Positions 43,344-54,290 of a stretch of 64,000 nucleotides of DNA are shown here, piece by piece. The notes below the pieces were generated by a model. It had not been told where the DNA came from. It saw only the letters and a list, made by a program, of their open reading frames with translations, and searched no databases. A program made the translations under genes and the position numbers. The DNA comes from Heliocybe sulcata (Eukaryota; Basidiomycota; Agaricomycetes; Gloeophyllales; Gloeophyllaceae), in NCBI GenBank assembly GCA_004369045.1, contig ML213509.1, positions 998,858 to 1,062,857 on the forward strand, written 5' to 3'. Every line of letters begins with the position of its first letter. The stretch's first letter is position 1.

Positions 43344-43849
43344 AGGGCAGACTAGTGCATTGAGTGCTGGGGTTTTGTTCCTGTCCTAATTAATATACGC
43401 ATATTATGTCCTAACGATGCATTGATGTATTTATAATCAGCACTCATATCAGAGTCACCGCTTCACTACCACTCACAGTTTGGATATTGAATGATGCATT
43501 ATGTTTCTCCCCATTCATCCGACAAGGAACGTGAATACGGAGAGCGATTCATTTGAAAGCTGCCCGAACACCTGTTGAATACGCGTTACGGAAGAGGGAT
43601 ATCGGTTGACTGTGAGGCCAGGAGGACGCGGTAAGGAACAAACAAGCGCAAAAGCGGGAAATAACGAGCGCCTACAACGCGAGATCTCAGCGCGCGATCT
43701 GGCACATCGTGACATCTTTCACAACGATGCAGGGCTACACGTTCTCTCGCGCATATATTCTTATCTTCTTACCCTCCGCTAGTCGGTTTCCGTGAGCAGG
43801 CGCTCTGCCTCTGTTAGGATTTTTAGAAAAATAGACGCGAATATTCTGC
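43344..43849. other. Intergenic between HSP20 and the histone-fold gene
   Basis: About 500 bp between same-strand genes. AT-rich 3' flank of HSP20 at 43380-43440, then unassigned sequence. No gene recognised. Confidence 0.5.
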
Positions 43850-45566
43850 ATGGCCAGACGCTCCCGCGGGCATCCGACCAACGGTTACCCTGACCTCAAT
43901 CTTCCCGTGTTCGGCGGTTATCCGCCCCCGCCACATCCTGACCCTCCAGCTCCCTGGTCCCCCTACGGCTACAACGATAGCCAATTTCAAGAGGGCCACC
44001 ATCTCAGCATGAACGGCCGAGGCATGGCTAACGGGACGCCTCCCAGCGTTCGCCTTCTATCGAACAATGTCCAATTTACTCTGCGGCCTCCTCAGCCCCC
44101 TCACCTACCCTGGCATGCCAGCGAAGAGGACGAGGAAGAAGTCGATCAGCTGGACTCAGACACTGATGCCGACGCTGCGAGCAGTATGCAGGTCGATGGT
44201 GCGCATGGACCGTCAGGAACTGCGGCGAAGCGGAAAAGACGGGGTAGTGTCAGGAAGGTAGGACAAACCTTACTTCCTCAAGCAATCATGGAGAACATTC
44301 TGCTGGCTGATGGTGAGTGGTCCACACCTGGACGTTGGCCGGGTGAGAACGGAGATGGACTAAAGAATGTGGCTTCCGGTCGTAGGGTCCGCAGGGTTGA
44401 ACATGTCCAAGGAGGCACTTTTTGTTGTCTCAATTGCCGCGGTGAGCATTACGCGGTTATTTCTGCGACAGTCACACTTGCCTGATACCGGTTCTTTGGT
44501 CACTGCAAAGGAGGAGTTCATTAAGCGTCTGTCCAGCGACGCGCAGTATAGAGCAGCAGTCGAACGACGCACAACGCTCAACTACCGCGACATGGGTAAG
44601 TCTATATATGCATTGCTCTAGTCGCTATTGACGCCTTCCCGAAGCGAACTGCACGCATTACAAACGCGAATTCCATTTCCTTAAAGGTAAGCATGCTGTC
44701 TGCTCCGTCTGGATTGATTAGTTGAAGTGATCACGCAATTAGATGTAATCCCTCAGCCGACAACACTTGCAATGGCCATTCAACGACGTGCCACAAAAGA
44801 TGACTATGTCTTAGACGAAGAGCCGCCCATGGCATCCCTAACATCGTCCATCATCCCCCAGGCCGCCTCGATCTCCTACACCAGCTCCGGCACAATCAGT
44901 ATACCACCTATGTACCACCACGGAAGCTACATGCAACACGAGACCCCGCCACCGCCCTCTGCGAGTGCCGCCTCCGCGCGCAGCTCCAGTACAAGTCAAG
45001 TCAAGCTGAAGATCCGCGGCCCGTCCACCAATGGACACGAAAATGATCGGATGGACGGAAGATCCGAAGCGGCCAAGTCGAGGAAGAGGGACACTAGGGG
45101 TCGCTGGAGTATTGCGCCGGAGGAGCTCGACGCAGGCACACCACAGGAGAGCGTCAGCGGCACGAGAAGCAGGCACGCCAGAGCCACCACTGCGCCAGGT
45201 TCTCATGGCTCTCATGCGAGGTCGAGTCGGCGGGCACACACATCTGCCTCTGCCTCAGCGTCACGCACGAGCTCTACTCCCTCGGAGGTCTTCACGCACG
45301 AGCCGCACTGGACAGTCCTTCAGCAGCAGGATGACTCCTCAGCGGAGCCACCGGAGAGCTACGAGCGCGGTGGGCGACCCGCCTCCATTGGCATCAGTCT
45401 CAGTGCGGGTTTGGGCCTTGGACGAGTGAGGCATAGTCCCCTGGGTGACGGTGCGTGGGGCGGGTATCCGTCTGGATCAGCGAGTGTGTTCCTAGGCGGT
45501 CAGGGTAGGACAATATATTCCACGCAGAGGGAGAGGCGGACATCGAATCCCGGGGCGCAGAGGTGA
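43850..45566 (+). CDS. CBF/NF-Y-type histone-fold protein with long disordered tails
   Basis: Probable chromatin or transcription co-factor. A Pro-rich N-terminal region and an acidic stretch (EEDEEEVDQLDSDTDADA) lead to a basic patch (KRKRRGSVRK). The histone fold is spread over five exons: VGQTLLPQAIMENILLADG (alpha1), NMSKEALFVVSIAAEEFIKR (alpha2), AAVERRTTLNYRDMA (L2-alpha3) and YKREFHFLKDVIPQPTTL. The 'LP.A.m..I..aDG' and 'rrTtl.YrDmA' signatures are those of the CBFD/NFYB/HMF family, nearest to Dpb3/CHRAC-like or HAP5-like subunits. To keep frame the acceptor CCCGAAG before CGAACTGC must be used. The 270-residue tail from 44760 is Ser/Pro/Arg-rich and disordered. Partner unknown. Confidence 0.8.
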
Positions 45567-46370
45567 GGGCTGGGGACGAGCAGGGTTCTGTGATGATGAG
45601 CTGTACATAGACTCTGCCTTCATTGCGCAGGGACATACACTGGGGCAATCAATTGGTCCTCCTCAGAGTGTAGTGTGAAGATCGGTTTATCAGGGCTGTG
45701 GAGAGATGTGACTGCAAAACTGATCACCTCTAGAGCATCCGTAGCCTTCAGGCTCAACGTCCGGCATCTTGCGGACCAATGACTGGCGCTGAAGCTTTCC
45801 TGCGATAGTTACCTTAGACGCTCAGAGGCAGCGCCTACAGCAGACTTTCGCAATTGTTCGGGCGTGCGCGTCTGCAAAGAAGCCCGACGGGGCCTTTTTT
45901 GGTTACCGAAACATGCGAACAAAACACACAGTATATTGCAGCAGAGAGCAAGTACAGACACGGCGTGCAGGGTATACTACTACGAGATCCAGCAAATAAG
46001 CCATAAACAAGGCTTGAAATGAGCAGCAGAGATGATTTTATATGAACAGCAGATGCGACAATCGAAAGTAGAGCAAACGAAAGAGATAACACGCAGATAC
46101 GAACAGCAATCGAGGAGCATACAGCAAGGCAGACAGAGTAAGCAAGAGAGAAATCCAGATCAGAGTAGCAGGAACCAAGAGTGCATCTTCAAGATAGCGA
46201 TCTTCATCTTTCAAAACATATGAGAGCCGATGGGCATCTGCTTAAAAATCTTGAGAATGGCAATTGGCACCAATAAGACTAGGAACTCACAATCGGCATG
46301 CAGGGTCAGAATGAGTGCGGTATGCAGAAGGAGGACGGGCCCTTCCCACTTCTGCACGCCGGTCAGGGCA
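45567..46370. other. Intergenic / unassigned
   Basis: About 800 bp downstream of the histone-fold gene. A hydrophobic minus-strand frame at 45835-46092 (LSFALLSIVASAVHIKSSLL) may be one more degenerate exon of the repeat locus that follows, but this is uncertain. Confidence 0.35.
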
Positions 46371-46712
46371 AGTGCCAGGTTAGACAGATAAGCGCGAGGG
46401 TAAGTGTCGAGTTAGTCAAGGGTAAGTGCCAGGGTAAGCCGCCAGGTTAGTCAGGGTAAGCGCGAGGGTGAGCGTCAGGTTAGACAGGGTGAGCACGAGG
46501 GTGAGCGTCAGGTTAGACGGGTGAGCACGAGGGTGAGTGTCAGGGTAAGCGCCAGGTTAGACAGGGTAAGTGCGGAGATGAGCGTCAGGTTAGACAGAGT
46601 GAGTACGAGGGTGAGCGTCAGGGTAAGCGCCAGGTTAGACAGGGTAAGCGCGGGGGTTAACGTCAGGTTAGACAGGGTGAGCACGAGGGTAAGCGTCAGG
46701 TTAGCAGGTGAG
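46371..46712. repeat. 33-bp minisatellite, about ten imperfect copies
   Basis: The period is compound: a 12-bp part (GGTGAGCACGAG) and a 21-bp part (GGTRAGCGYCAGGTTAGACA plus G), with some copies missing one part. Because 33 bp is 11 codons, both strands stay open across it; on the minus strand it would read as an LTLSNLTLT-type hydrophobic repeat. It directly follows, on that strand, a SKMPVV block like those in the 145-bp units upstream. Confidence 0.9.
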
Positions 46713-47134
46713 TGCACGACGGGCATCTTGCTTGTACTTCGACACACTAGATCAGTAAGGAGCAGCTCTACGGTGGAAAAGATGACATACCCGAAGCCCA
46801 CACGGACGGTCAGTAATGAGACAGTCAGTGCCTCACAGGAGTGGCGTCCAAAAGAGTGATATGGCCAGCAGACGCGTGACCGGGTATACGAGCTACATGG
46901 CTGATGGTTACAATAACCGCGCCATGTCGTCCAGGAGGTAGAGCAGCGGCCAGAGCGCGGCCGTGAGGGTGTTCGAGGCCGAGGGAGCCGCAGGTCGGGT
47001 TACGCCCGTCGGTGCCAGGAGAAGTAGAAGGATGTTTGGGACTCTGCGCGGTGTGCTTTTGACTTGAGTCTTAGCGGTGATAGGCTGAAGTCATAGTAAT
47101 TGTGTTATAGGAGTGTTGTTCAAAAGAGTGACGA

Positions 47135-47935
47135 GGGCCGGCAGAGATGCGACCGCGTATAGAGGCTATCTGGATAATGGTCAGTATATCGGGGCTACTA
47201 TTGGGAACCAGGGACTCACAAGAACCGCAGAGGAATCATAGGACTTATGCATACATATTGATATCCGGGGAAGGAGTGACAGTGGGTACCTTGCGCGGCC
47301 CCGAGCTATTAGCTTACAGGTCTCATGAGCACCAGATGCGTTCCTCTCTAGAAGATGAAGACGTACCGAAGTCCCGGAGAATAGAAGAATGAATATAAGG
47401 ATGTCGGGGTAATCCATAGTAACAATGGGAGCTTTACGCAGTCCCGGCTATTAGCTTTAGGAATAGATGAGTACTCGAGAACTGTTCCCGCTTGGAAAGA
47501 GAGTTACAACTTACCGAAGTCCCGTAGAATGTACATAGGATACTGCTATACAGGTATAAGGAAGTGCCAATGAGAACCTTGCGCGGTCTCAGCTATTAGC
47601 TTCATACTGATGAGCCGATACCAATCTAGGAAGGGTGTACTAACTCACCGAAATTGGAGATCGAGAAAAGATATTCGATACATCCGCGGGGAAGTGGGAG
47701 GATAGAATGTGGCAACAGGCACCTTGCGCGGTGCGATACTATTAGCTGTAGGCGGAATTAGTGGATGAGAGGCGCTAAGATAATGATGACTTACCGATGT
47801 GCCGTGTACATTACCCAGCCATACAAGAATAGACATATATCGAAAAGAATGAAACGCGGCCCCAGAGTTCGTCTTTTTTTAAACTTTTTTTTGAATTCTT
47901 TTTTCTTTTTTCTTTTTTCTTTTTCTTTTGTAGTT
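47135..47935 (-). repeat. Array of about five diverged 145-bp units, each exon-like plus intron-like
   Basis: On the plus strand the units begin near 47280, 47423, 47568 and 47713 (spacing 143-145), with a more diverged one before and one after. On the minus strand every unit has an acceptor GCTAATAG, an open segment of 78, 81 or 90 nt starting with a PRKVP-like block (LRPRKVLIGTSLYLY; LRKAPIVTMDYPDIL; IAPRKVPVATFYPPT), mostly hydrophobic, ending (T)CG and then a GTRAGT-type donor (GTAAGTC, GTGAGTT, GTAAGTT, GTACGTC). Unit at about 47216-47301 has a stop in the PRKVP frame. This is what tandemly duplicated symmetrical exons would look like. It lies immediately downstream of the 47987-51896 gene on the same strand and could be its 3' extension. 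Confidence 0.6.
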
Positions 47936-47968
47936 TTTTGATTTTTTTCTTGTTTTTCTTTTTTTTTG
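47873..47968. repeat. T-rich low-complexity tract
   Basis: Almost pure T with scattered C, G and A. On the minus strand it is an A-rich, Lys-coding-looking tract between the stop of the membrane-protein gene and the exon-like array; frames crossing it are probably not translated. Confidence 0.9.
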
Positions 47969-47986
47969 GTGGGGTGGTTGTTGCGT

Positions 47987-50900
47987 CTAGGGGAAGCTGC
48001 ATGACACCGGAAGAGAGTTGAGAGGTGTGGCAACATGTGCGAGCCGCAGGATGCCTTTACTCCAAGAAGCCGTACGAATATGCTCCAGTGATCCGTGGGT
48101 AGGCATCTCTGTGCGCGGGGAGTGAGGGAGGTTGGCCTCTGATGGCTGTTCCCGATACGGCGCCATTAGTGACGTGACAGGAGGAACCTTGACCATCTTG
48201 CCTTTCTCTTCGACGCTCGAGCACGGATGTGGAGGGGTTTCAACGGCTGTCGTAGACCGGTTGAACGAAGATTGCTGGACGCTGGACGGCGATGCGATGG
48301 TCTCGGCGGCTGCAGTGTTGACAGCAGACTGGATAGAGATGCCAACATAGATGGAGTAGATCTGACCGTAATCCTCCTCCTCTATCTCCATGTCGAGCAT
48401 GCCGTCGTCTCCTTCTCCATCTGGCTCTGGTTGATAGGTCGCCGGTAGAGGCCCGTCGTCGGTCCCAAGGTCTGCCTCTTCGCTGGAGGGTGGCTCTATG
48501 TCCAGTAACGGTAACCATTCCTTGCTCTGATAGCAGGCATGCAGATGGTCTAGGGATCCATGGGTAGGAAGACCATCCTCCAGGGGATCCTCTGGTATCG
48601 GGGAGAGGGCAGTGCGATTCTCGGGGAGCGAGCGACCAGAAAGCAAGGATCGCTCATACTCGACCTTCGCGTTGTTGACTTCGCTCTCGCCATCGTCTCC
48701 CTTGGATGGGTCGTCGCACGGGTACTCCCGGTCAGCCAACGAGTCGGGATAAGTGGCTTCGAGATTGGGAATGAAGTCAGGAGTGATGAACGCGGAGCAG
48801 TCCTCGACGTCGAAGACGGGAGAGTCGACCGCGGCTTGAGTGCGGAGCAGAACAATAGCTTCGACCTCAGCCTCGGACGTGCCTTCCTGAGCGGTCCCTT
48901 CTTCTTCAGAACCTTCGGCGTTGACTGGCTGCCCTGCGTCCTCGGCCTGTTCGTCTGCCTCTGAGGGCTTGTGATGTCCGGTCTCGAGAGCCCCATTGGC
49001 TTCAGGGTCCAGGACAGGCAATGGCACTGCCGGCCTCGCATCGGTTTGCAACATACGCTCGACCTCCTCCTCATCTACTTCCTCCAACGCCCGAGCAAGC
49101 CTCGCGCAATCATCCAGGAAAGATTGATCGTCACGCCAACACATAGGAAACACGATGCTGTCGCTCGAGGATGCAGGCGAGATTAGCGATGCTGTGTCCT
49201 TGCTCGTACTCGGCACCGGCAGGTTGGATGTGGGCTCAACATGACTGGGGCTTGACTGTGGTTCGGACGATGCGACGCGCTCAACCTCCACCTCCGGCTC
49301 GCCGACCACGGTGCACTGTTCTGCTTGCTCGAGCTCCTCTAGTGTCCCTGCGATCATTGCGACATCACCTAGGAACTCGGACTTCCATGACGTAGAATCA
49401 TCGAGGGTGGAAGGCGACAGTGGCAGCAAGACGACGGCATCCGTTGTGGGCGGCGCTGGAATGATTGGCTGGAAGATGTTCTCGTTCGCATTCGCGGCGC
49501 TTGAGATCTGCGGCCCGATGCTCTTCCCCCCGTCCAAGGTTGACAGACTAGAGAGGACAATCTCAACGTCCAAGCGACTCAGCTCCATCTCCTCCCGTAC
49601 GCAGAGGAGCTCCCTGCCTATCGCAAAGGACTCGCGAAGGATAGCTGACAACACAGCCCGATGAGTCATATGCACAGGAGTCAGCACAATGACACTCACG
49701 TTCAGCGTCTCGTTCGCCTTCTTCCCGCATACGTTGAAGACTCTCCCTCAGCTCTTGATACATCTCAAGCATCTCATCTTCCTCATCGGGGCCAGCTGCG
49801 TGCACAGCATCCTTGAGGAGCTCGTCTAGAACGGCTTGCTGATCCAGAGGATAAGGCAGGGAGTCCGGCTGCGGAGGACTGGTAAGGAGGTCGAACTCGT
49901 CCCAAGGGTCGACGCCGTCTACAATGGCTTCCTCGTTATCGTCGGGCTCGACGGGAAAGAGGGTGACGAGGCTGAGACCGATGCTGACAGCGGACTGCCC
50001 AAGCCGAAGGTCACGAGCTACTTGATTGTATCCGCGACGGATGGCTACACAAGGGTTGAGCATTGGGAACCAACATAGACATAAGTGATACAATACTCAC
50101 GTCGATACTCGGCTGCGCGCTCCCGCTTCATCTCCTGAAGCTCGCGTCGGAGGGCTTGTAGATCATCCCATAGGTCATCTTGGGGTTCAGGAGCTGCTTT
50201 CACGATGATCTCGTCCTTGACGGCGAAGAATGGATTGTGGTCTTCGTCCTCGTCATCCGCATCATACGATAGTCCATCCTCCTCCCCAGCATGGATTGAT
50301 ACTTCCTTGCCTTCCTCTGCGTCGAAGAACACTTCCTCACCATCGTCGACAACAATGATGAGGCCATCGGTGCCGTCCTCGGCGTCAAGATAAACTTCCT
50401 CGACCTCGATGAGGGTGTGGTTGTCGTCCTCGGCGTCAAAGTAAACCTCCTCGACCTCCTCGACGACATGGTTGAGAGCGTCATTGCTGTCCTCGGCGTC
50501 GAAATAAACTTCCTCAGCCTCGTGGGCGACCTCCGATGGGGCTTGAACGAAGGGCGGCGCACGGTTGCATTGTCTGCGTGCGGAAGCGGGAAGACGAAGG
50601 ACTGTCAGCAAGGCTTGCTCGAGCTGAATGGAAGTTAGTTCTTGTCACTGTAGGCTCCGAAGAAATAGGCTCACCGAGGCTAAGAGGGAACTTACGCATG
50701 CAGTAGCCACGATCTTGACTACTGATATGCGGTTCTTGATTTGTCGCACTGGAAGTCGTCGACGAACTTGACTGACGACAGCGACAGCGGCAACACAAAC
50801 TGTCGTAGGGAGACGACTGACACGTCTGGCTGCTACCTTGGCTAGGACAATGCACTTGGAGAACAGGCGTTCTGCTGAGGGTTGCCACAAAGGTGCGGTA

Positions 50901-51896
50901 AGTATCGCGGTGAGGGCCGATACGATCCCCAGAGTGACGAGGGGCTTCTGCACAATGACGCTGAGGGCATCCCAGAGAGCATCGAACTGCATGGGCAACA
51001 TCAATCACTGCTCTCCTTGATCAGATGAACCAAAATACCCACCGCGCCAATAAGGCAATGTCCACCATAAATGATGGTGATCTCCACCACCCACACATAC
51101 GCCGCAAACGAAACATCTTCTTGCCAGATGAGAATCCCCTCCAGATACCGGAAGGGTCGTACTTGGCGGCGCCATTGAACCTGAAGGTAGCCGATGGCCG
51201 AGCTGTGTCCGAGGTACAGGACAATTCCCGCGGACCACAAGGCGATCCAGTATGCCGACGTCCTGCGCTCGTCCCTAGGGCCGGGGAACATGTTGAGGAG
51301 CGCTGAGCGGAGCCAGAAGAAGCAGAGGAGGCCAAACGCGAGTTGGGTGGCGATGGTCTCCGTGAGGACGAGCTTCTCTTGGACTTCTCTGGACTGCCAT
51401 GCAGCTTGGACGGCTGTGAGCTGTGAGAGGGACGTCAGGTGTTGAACGAAGAGGATGAAGTCCGAGGACAACGTACCAACAACAGGCCTTGATCAATGGC
51501 TGTCTGCCATGGTTGACGAATGGCGAAGACGTCGAAGGAAAGGAGCGGCAGTACATAGGACAAGAGGTCGCAAACCCATGCAATTGACGGGAACCCATGT
51601 TCTCCCGTACGCTTGAAGGGGCCGAGCGTCGTGAAGAGGGAGAAGACACCTACGACAAGGAGCAACGACGCGAGAACAGCGTCGACAGGTCCAGCGTCGA
51701 GAGTGCTAGAGGGCGGGGCATGGGGTGCGACAGGAAGAGTCCCAGTACACGGCGGGGCGCCGGAGAGGAAGTTGAACCACCCCCAACCACCGGGGTCGGG
51801 GGTGTGCTTCAACAGAGGAACAGACGCGTCCACGGTGCGCTGCACCAGGCGGTCGATCCTGAAGAAGGTGAAGAGGCTGATTCCACTGTAGCTCAT
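47987..51896 (-). CDS. Uncharacterised polytopic membrane protein with acidic internal repeats
   Basis: Family not recognised. Starts MSYSGISLFTFFRIDRLVQR. About six hydrophobic segments occupy the first 330 residues (VDAVLASLLLVVGVFSLF; IAWVCDLLSYVLPLLSF; IATQLAFGLLCFFWLRSAL; YWIALWSAGIVLYLGHSS; FAAYVWVVEITIIYGGH; LVTLGIVSALTAILTAPLW). A basic stretch follows, then four imperfect acidic repeats built on EEVYFDAED (50520-50260), a coiled-coil-like LQALRRELQEMKRERAAEYR, and a very long acidic tail with repeated blocks LPTHGSLDHLH and MPTHGSLEHIR. Introns with clean GT-AG ends join all exons, so the gene looks intact, about 1,150 residues. The stop at 47987 is used here; splicing onward into the downstream exon-like array is possible. 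Layout suggests a receptor- or channel-like membrane part with a large acidic cytosolic tail; no function is claimed. Confidence 0.7.
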
Positions 51897-52996
51897 CGTG
51901 ATTTGTACGATTTGACGGTGGATGTTGAAAGAGGTGAAGCGTGGTTCGAGTTGTCCCCGCCTTTTATACCAGATCGAGCCTGTCAGTCCAAACGTCAATC
52001 GGGGTGCTTCGACGCCACGCCCTCTGCCGGAAGTGAGCGCGGCGAGCTGAAGCATTGGCGAGTGGTGGAGATTATAGCGCACGGCGAGAGGCTGAGCTGG
52101 TCTTGGATTCTCGAGGTAAATACGAGCGCACCTTCACCGAGTCGTTAAAACAGCATATTCAGCGAACGTAGATCTTGGGGTATCAAGCACTTGCTCCGAC
52201 GCGTCGAGCTGGCGCGTCGAAGCGGTGTGATTACTGGAAAAAGAGTCTAATAATATTCCTCTTCACCTCTATCACAAGTGACGAGATGGGTTGGGCAAGA
52301 GATATAACTTGCGGTCCTTCACAGATCTCTTTCACTTGAGAGGTCACATACATATTCCTGTTGCGACACTCTTGAAAGCTTGACGGCAGATATACTTAGG
52401 CGTTTTACACTCGGATGAGCCCAGCTGGACATGACATGATAGTATGAAAACTCACCATGGCTGCTATGATATCTTCCAGAGATTAATATATCTCACATAT
52501 CCACCATGTCTGGGGGTCATCGAGCCCGGTTGCAGTACTATACCTTGTGTATCAAATGCAACAGCAAGGCCGACTTTGAGATGGGATCTGCGATGTGATT
52601 TCTCATACTAGAGCGACGCACAGCGGCTAGCACGGAGCGGCTGGCTCTTCACGCAACAACATACTCTGACATAACCCATGGGCCATAGTGCATAGTGATC
52701 CATGCAAGTGCAGAGGTTAGAGGTTAGAAGAGTTGTGACATTCTGTGACATATCAATAAGCGTGACTCTGGACTTACTATCAAATATTGCAGAGGAGTTG
52801 CAAAAAATCTGCAAAACCACCCTGCCTTGCCTTCCATGTTCATGCTTTCAACTAAAGCTTTTTCAGGCATCGTGTACAACATTATAGAGATCAGAAGTAA
52901 AATTTTTTGGTATTTTATTCGTGAGCCTGAAGAGTGTAGGAGAGATGCCGGAGAGTGTATGGGAGTTGCAAAAAGCTGGTCACGCAGTGACACGCT

Positions 52997-53030
52997 GCCA
53001 AATACGTCACGTTTCGTCACGGCATTTGGC
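52997..53030. repeat. Imperfect palindrome with internal CGTCACG direct repeats
   Basis: Arms GCCAAATACGT and ACGGCATTTGGC pair apart from a bulge; inside are two CGTCACG copies. A second small palindrome GTCACGCAGTGAC is at 52979-52991. They lie inside the candidate MITE and may be its subterminal motifs. Confidence 0.6.
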
Positions 53031-53341
53031 TCTCGCGAAGCTGCAAAACAGCATCTGTATGTCGACATATACTACGTCTTCTCAATCGAAATTGGTTAAA
53101 AGACTAGAAAACATGTTTAGATACTATTACTAGCCAGTCCAGAGCGTCCCCATGTCCTACAAGAAGATGGATCTTTCGATCACTGACAACTTCTCATAAC
53201 GCCGCGCCCCATGTTTCGTCTCCTTGTTCACGACCGTCCCGCCCATTCTCAATCTAATTATATCATCTGATGTATATCTAAGTGTCTGAGCTTACCCGAA
53301 TCTTTTTGAGTACGTCTAGGAGGAGATTTACGGGGGTGAAT

Positions 53342-53366
53342 GGGAGTTGCAAATTTTGCAACTCCC
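53342..53366. repeat. Perfect 25-bp palindrome
   Basis: GGGAGTTGCAAA, a single T, then TTTGCAACTCCC: 12-nt arms without mismatch. One arm is also the right end of the candidate MITE. Confidence 0.95.
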
Positions 53367-54290
53367 CTGCAATGATAGTACACCATAATTGCACAGTAAG
53401 TACAGCGCAGTTAATTGTCTGTCTGTGGATTCGTCCCTCTCCGACAAAGTCTAACCTCGACGGTGACTGGCGTGCAAGCGTGTTTAATGGGCCACCAATA
53501 TCATCGGTCCATGAAAGTACTTTAAAGTAAGCTGGTGCAGCCTGATGCGTCGCGGAGTAGGTTGCACGACGTGAGGAAGAAATCGCAGTCAAGTTATAAC
53601 GAGCAGCTTGCTCTTGCCTGGCAGGCTGCCCTCAGCCTCACTCCTGCCAAGCGACCGGACTACCCAGCCTCTTAATTATCCGCGTTAGCTGTCGACGAGG
53701 GAATTCACGTCTATTATTGTACATTTCACCGTCCCGTCATGTGCTAGATAGGTAAATGTCAGTCCATACTGCCCAGACATTGCCCCAAGCCAACCATATG
53801 GGCTCAAATATAAACTAAATCATGGTTTATATCCCCTCTGGAAAGGTATGGGTTATGGGATTTTATGGACCTACGGATTAATCCATGGCAGTTAATATTT
53901 AGGCCCGACTCGGAGGTCGGTAACTTGTGGGTTATTGGAAGTCACTGATTATCATAGGTTATCACAGATATAGGTTACGCTTTAATTAGAGGATGGACTA
54001 GTGTAGCCCTTAGCGCACGTTCGCATGGCAGTACTTGGGACCTGGCCAAGGCGAGATGGCGAATTAATCAGCCAGACTCAGGCTGGCCTTCGGGCCACAG
54101 CCACAGCTAGAGCCACATGCGCTCGGTGTCTCCCACCCAATCGCAGCGCTTCAATGGATCTTATCTGTTCGTTCCTGACAACTGTCGATCATCGATCAAC
54201 GCCGCCTCGTCATACACGAGCCTCCTATATAACCCTGCTTGGATTCCCTAGACTGCAGTGCTTAGATTCCTGCCGTCTGGCTAGACAGAG

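Larger units (their letters stand above)
52961..53366. mobile_element. Possible 406-bp non-autonomous DNA transposon (MITE-like)
   Basis: The two ends are perfect 13-nt inverted repeats, GGGAGTTGCAAAA (52961-52973) and TTTTGCAACTCCC (53354-53366). A further GGAGTTGCAAAA lies at 52794-52805 and another GGGAGTTGCAAA begins at 53342. No coding capacity. No convincing target-site duplication is visible at the ends, which weakens the call. Confidence 0.35.
51897..54290. other. AT-rich, gene-free stretch
   Basis: About 2.4 kb with no recognised gene, clearly more AT-rich than its surroundings from about 52550 to 54000. It holds clustered GTCAC/GTGAC motifs, several small palindromes and terminal-inverted-repeat-like sequences listed separately. 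The last 100 bp contains CTATATAA (near 54223), the probable core promoter of the oxygenase gene. Confidence 0.6.

Noticed and set aside
46371-46712. Interstitial telomere repeats (GGTTAGACAGGG resembles TTAGGG)
   Set aside because: No uninterrupted TTAGGG units; the 12+21 bp period explains the sequence better.
46508-46859. Open frames on both strands across the minisatellite as ordinary genes
   Set aside because: A 33-bp period stays open in most frames by arithmetic; no start context or domain supports a stand-alone gene on the plus strand.
47811-48036. Lys-rich frame crossing the T-rich tract
   Set aside because: Produced by the A-rich complement of the tract; the flanking gene's stop at 47987 lies just before it.
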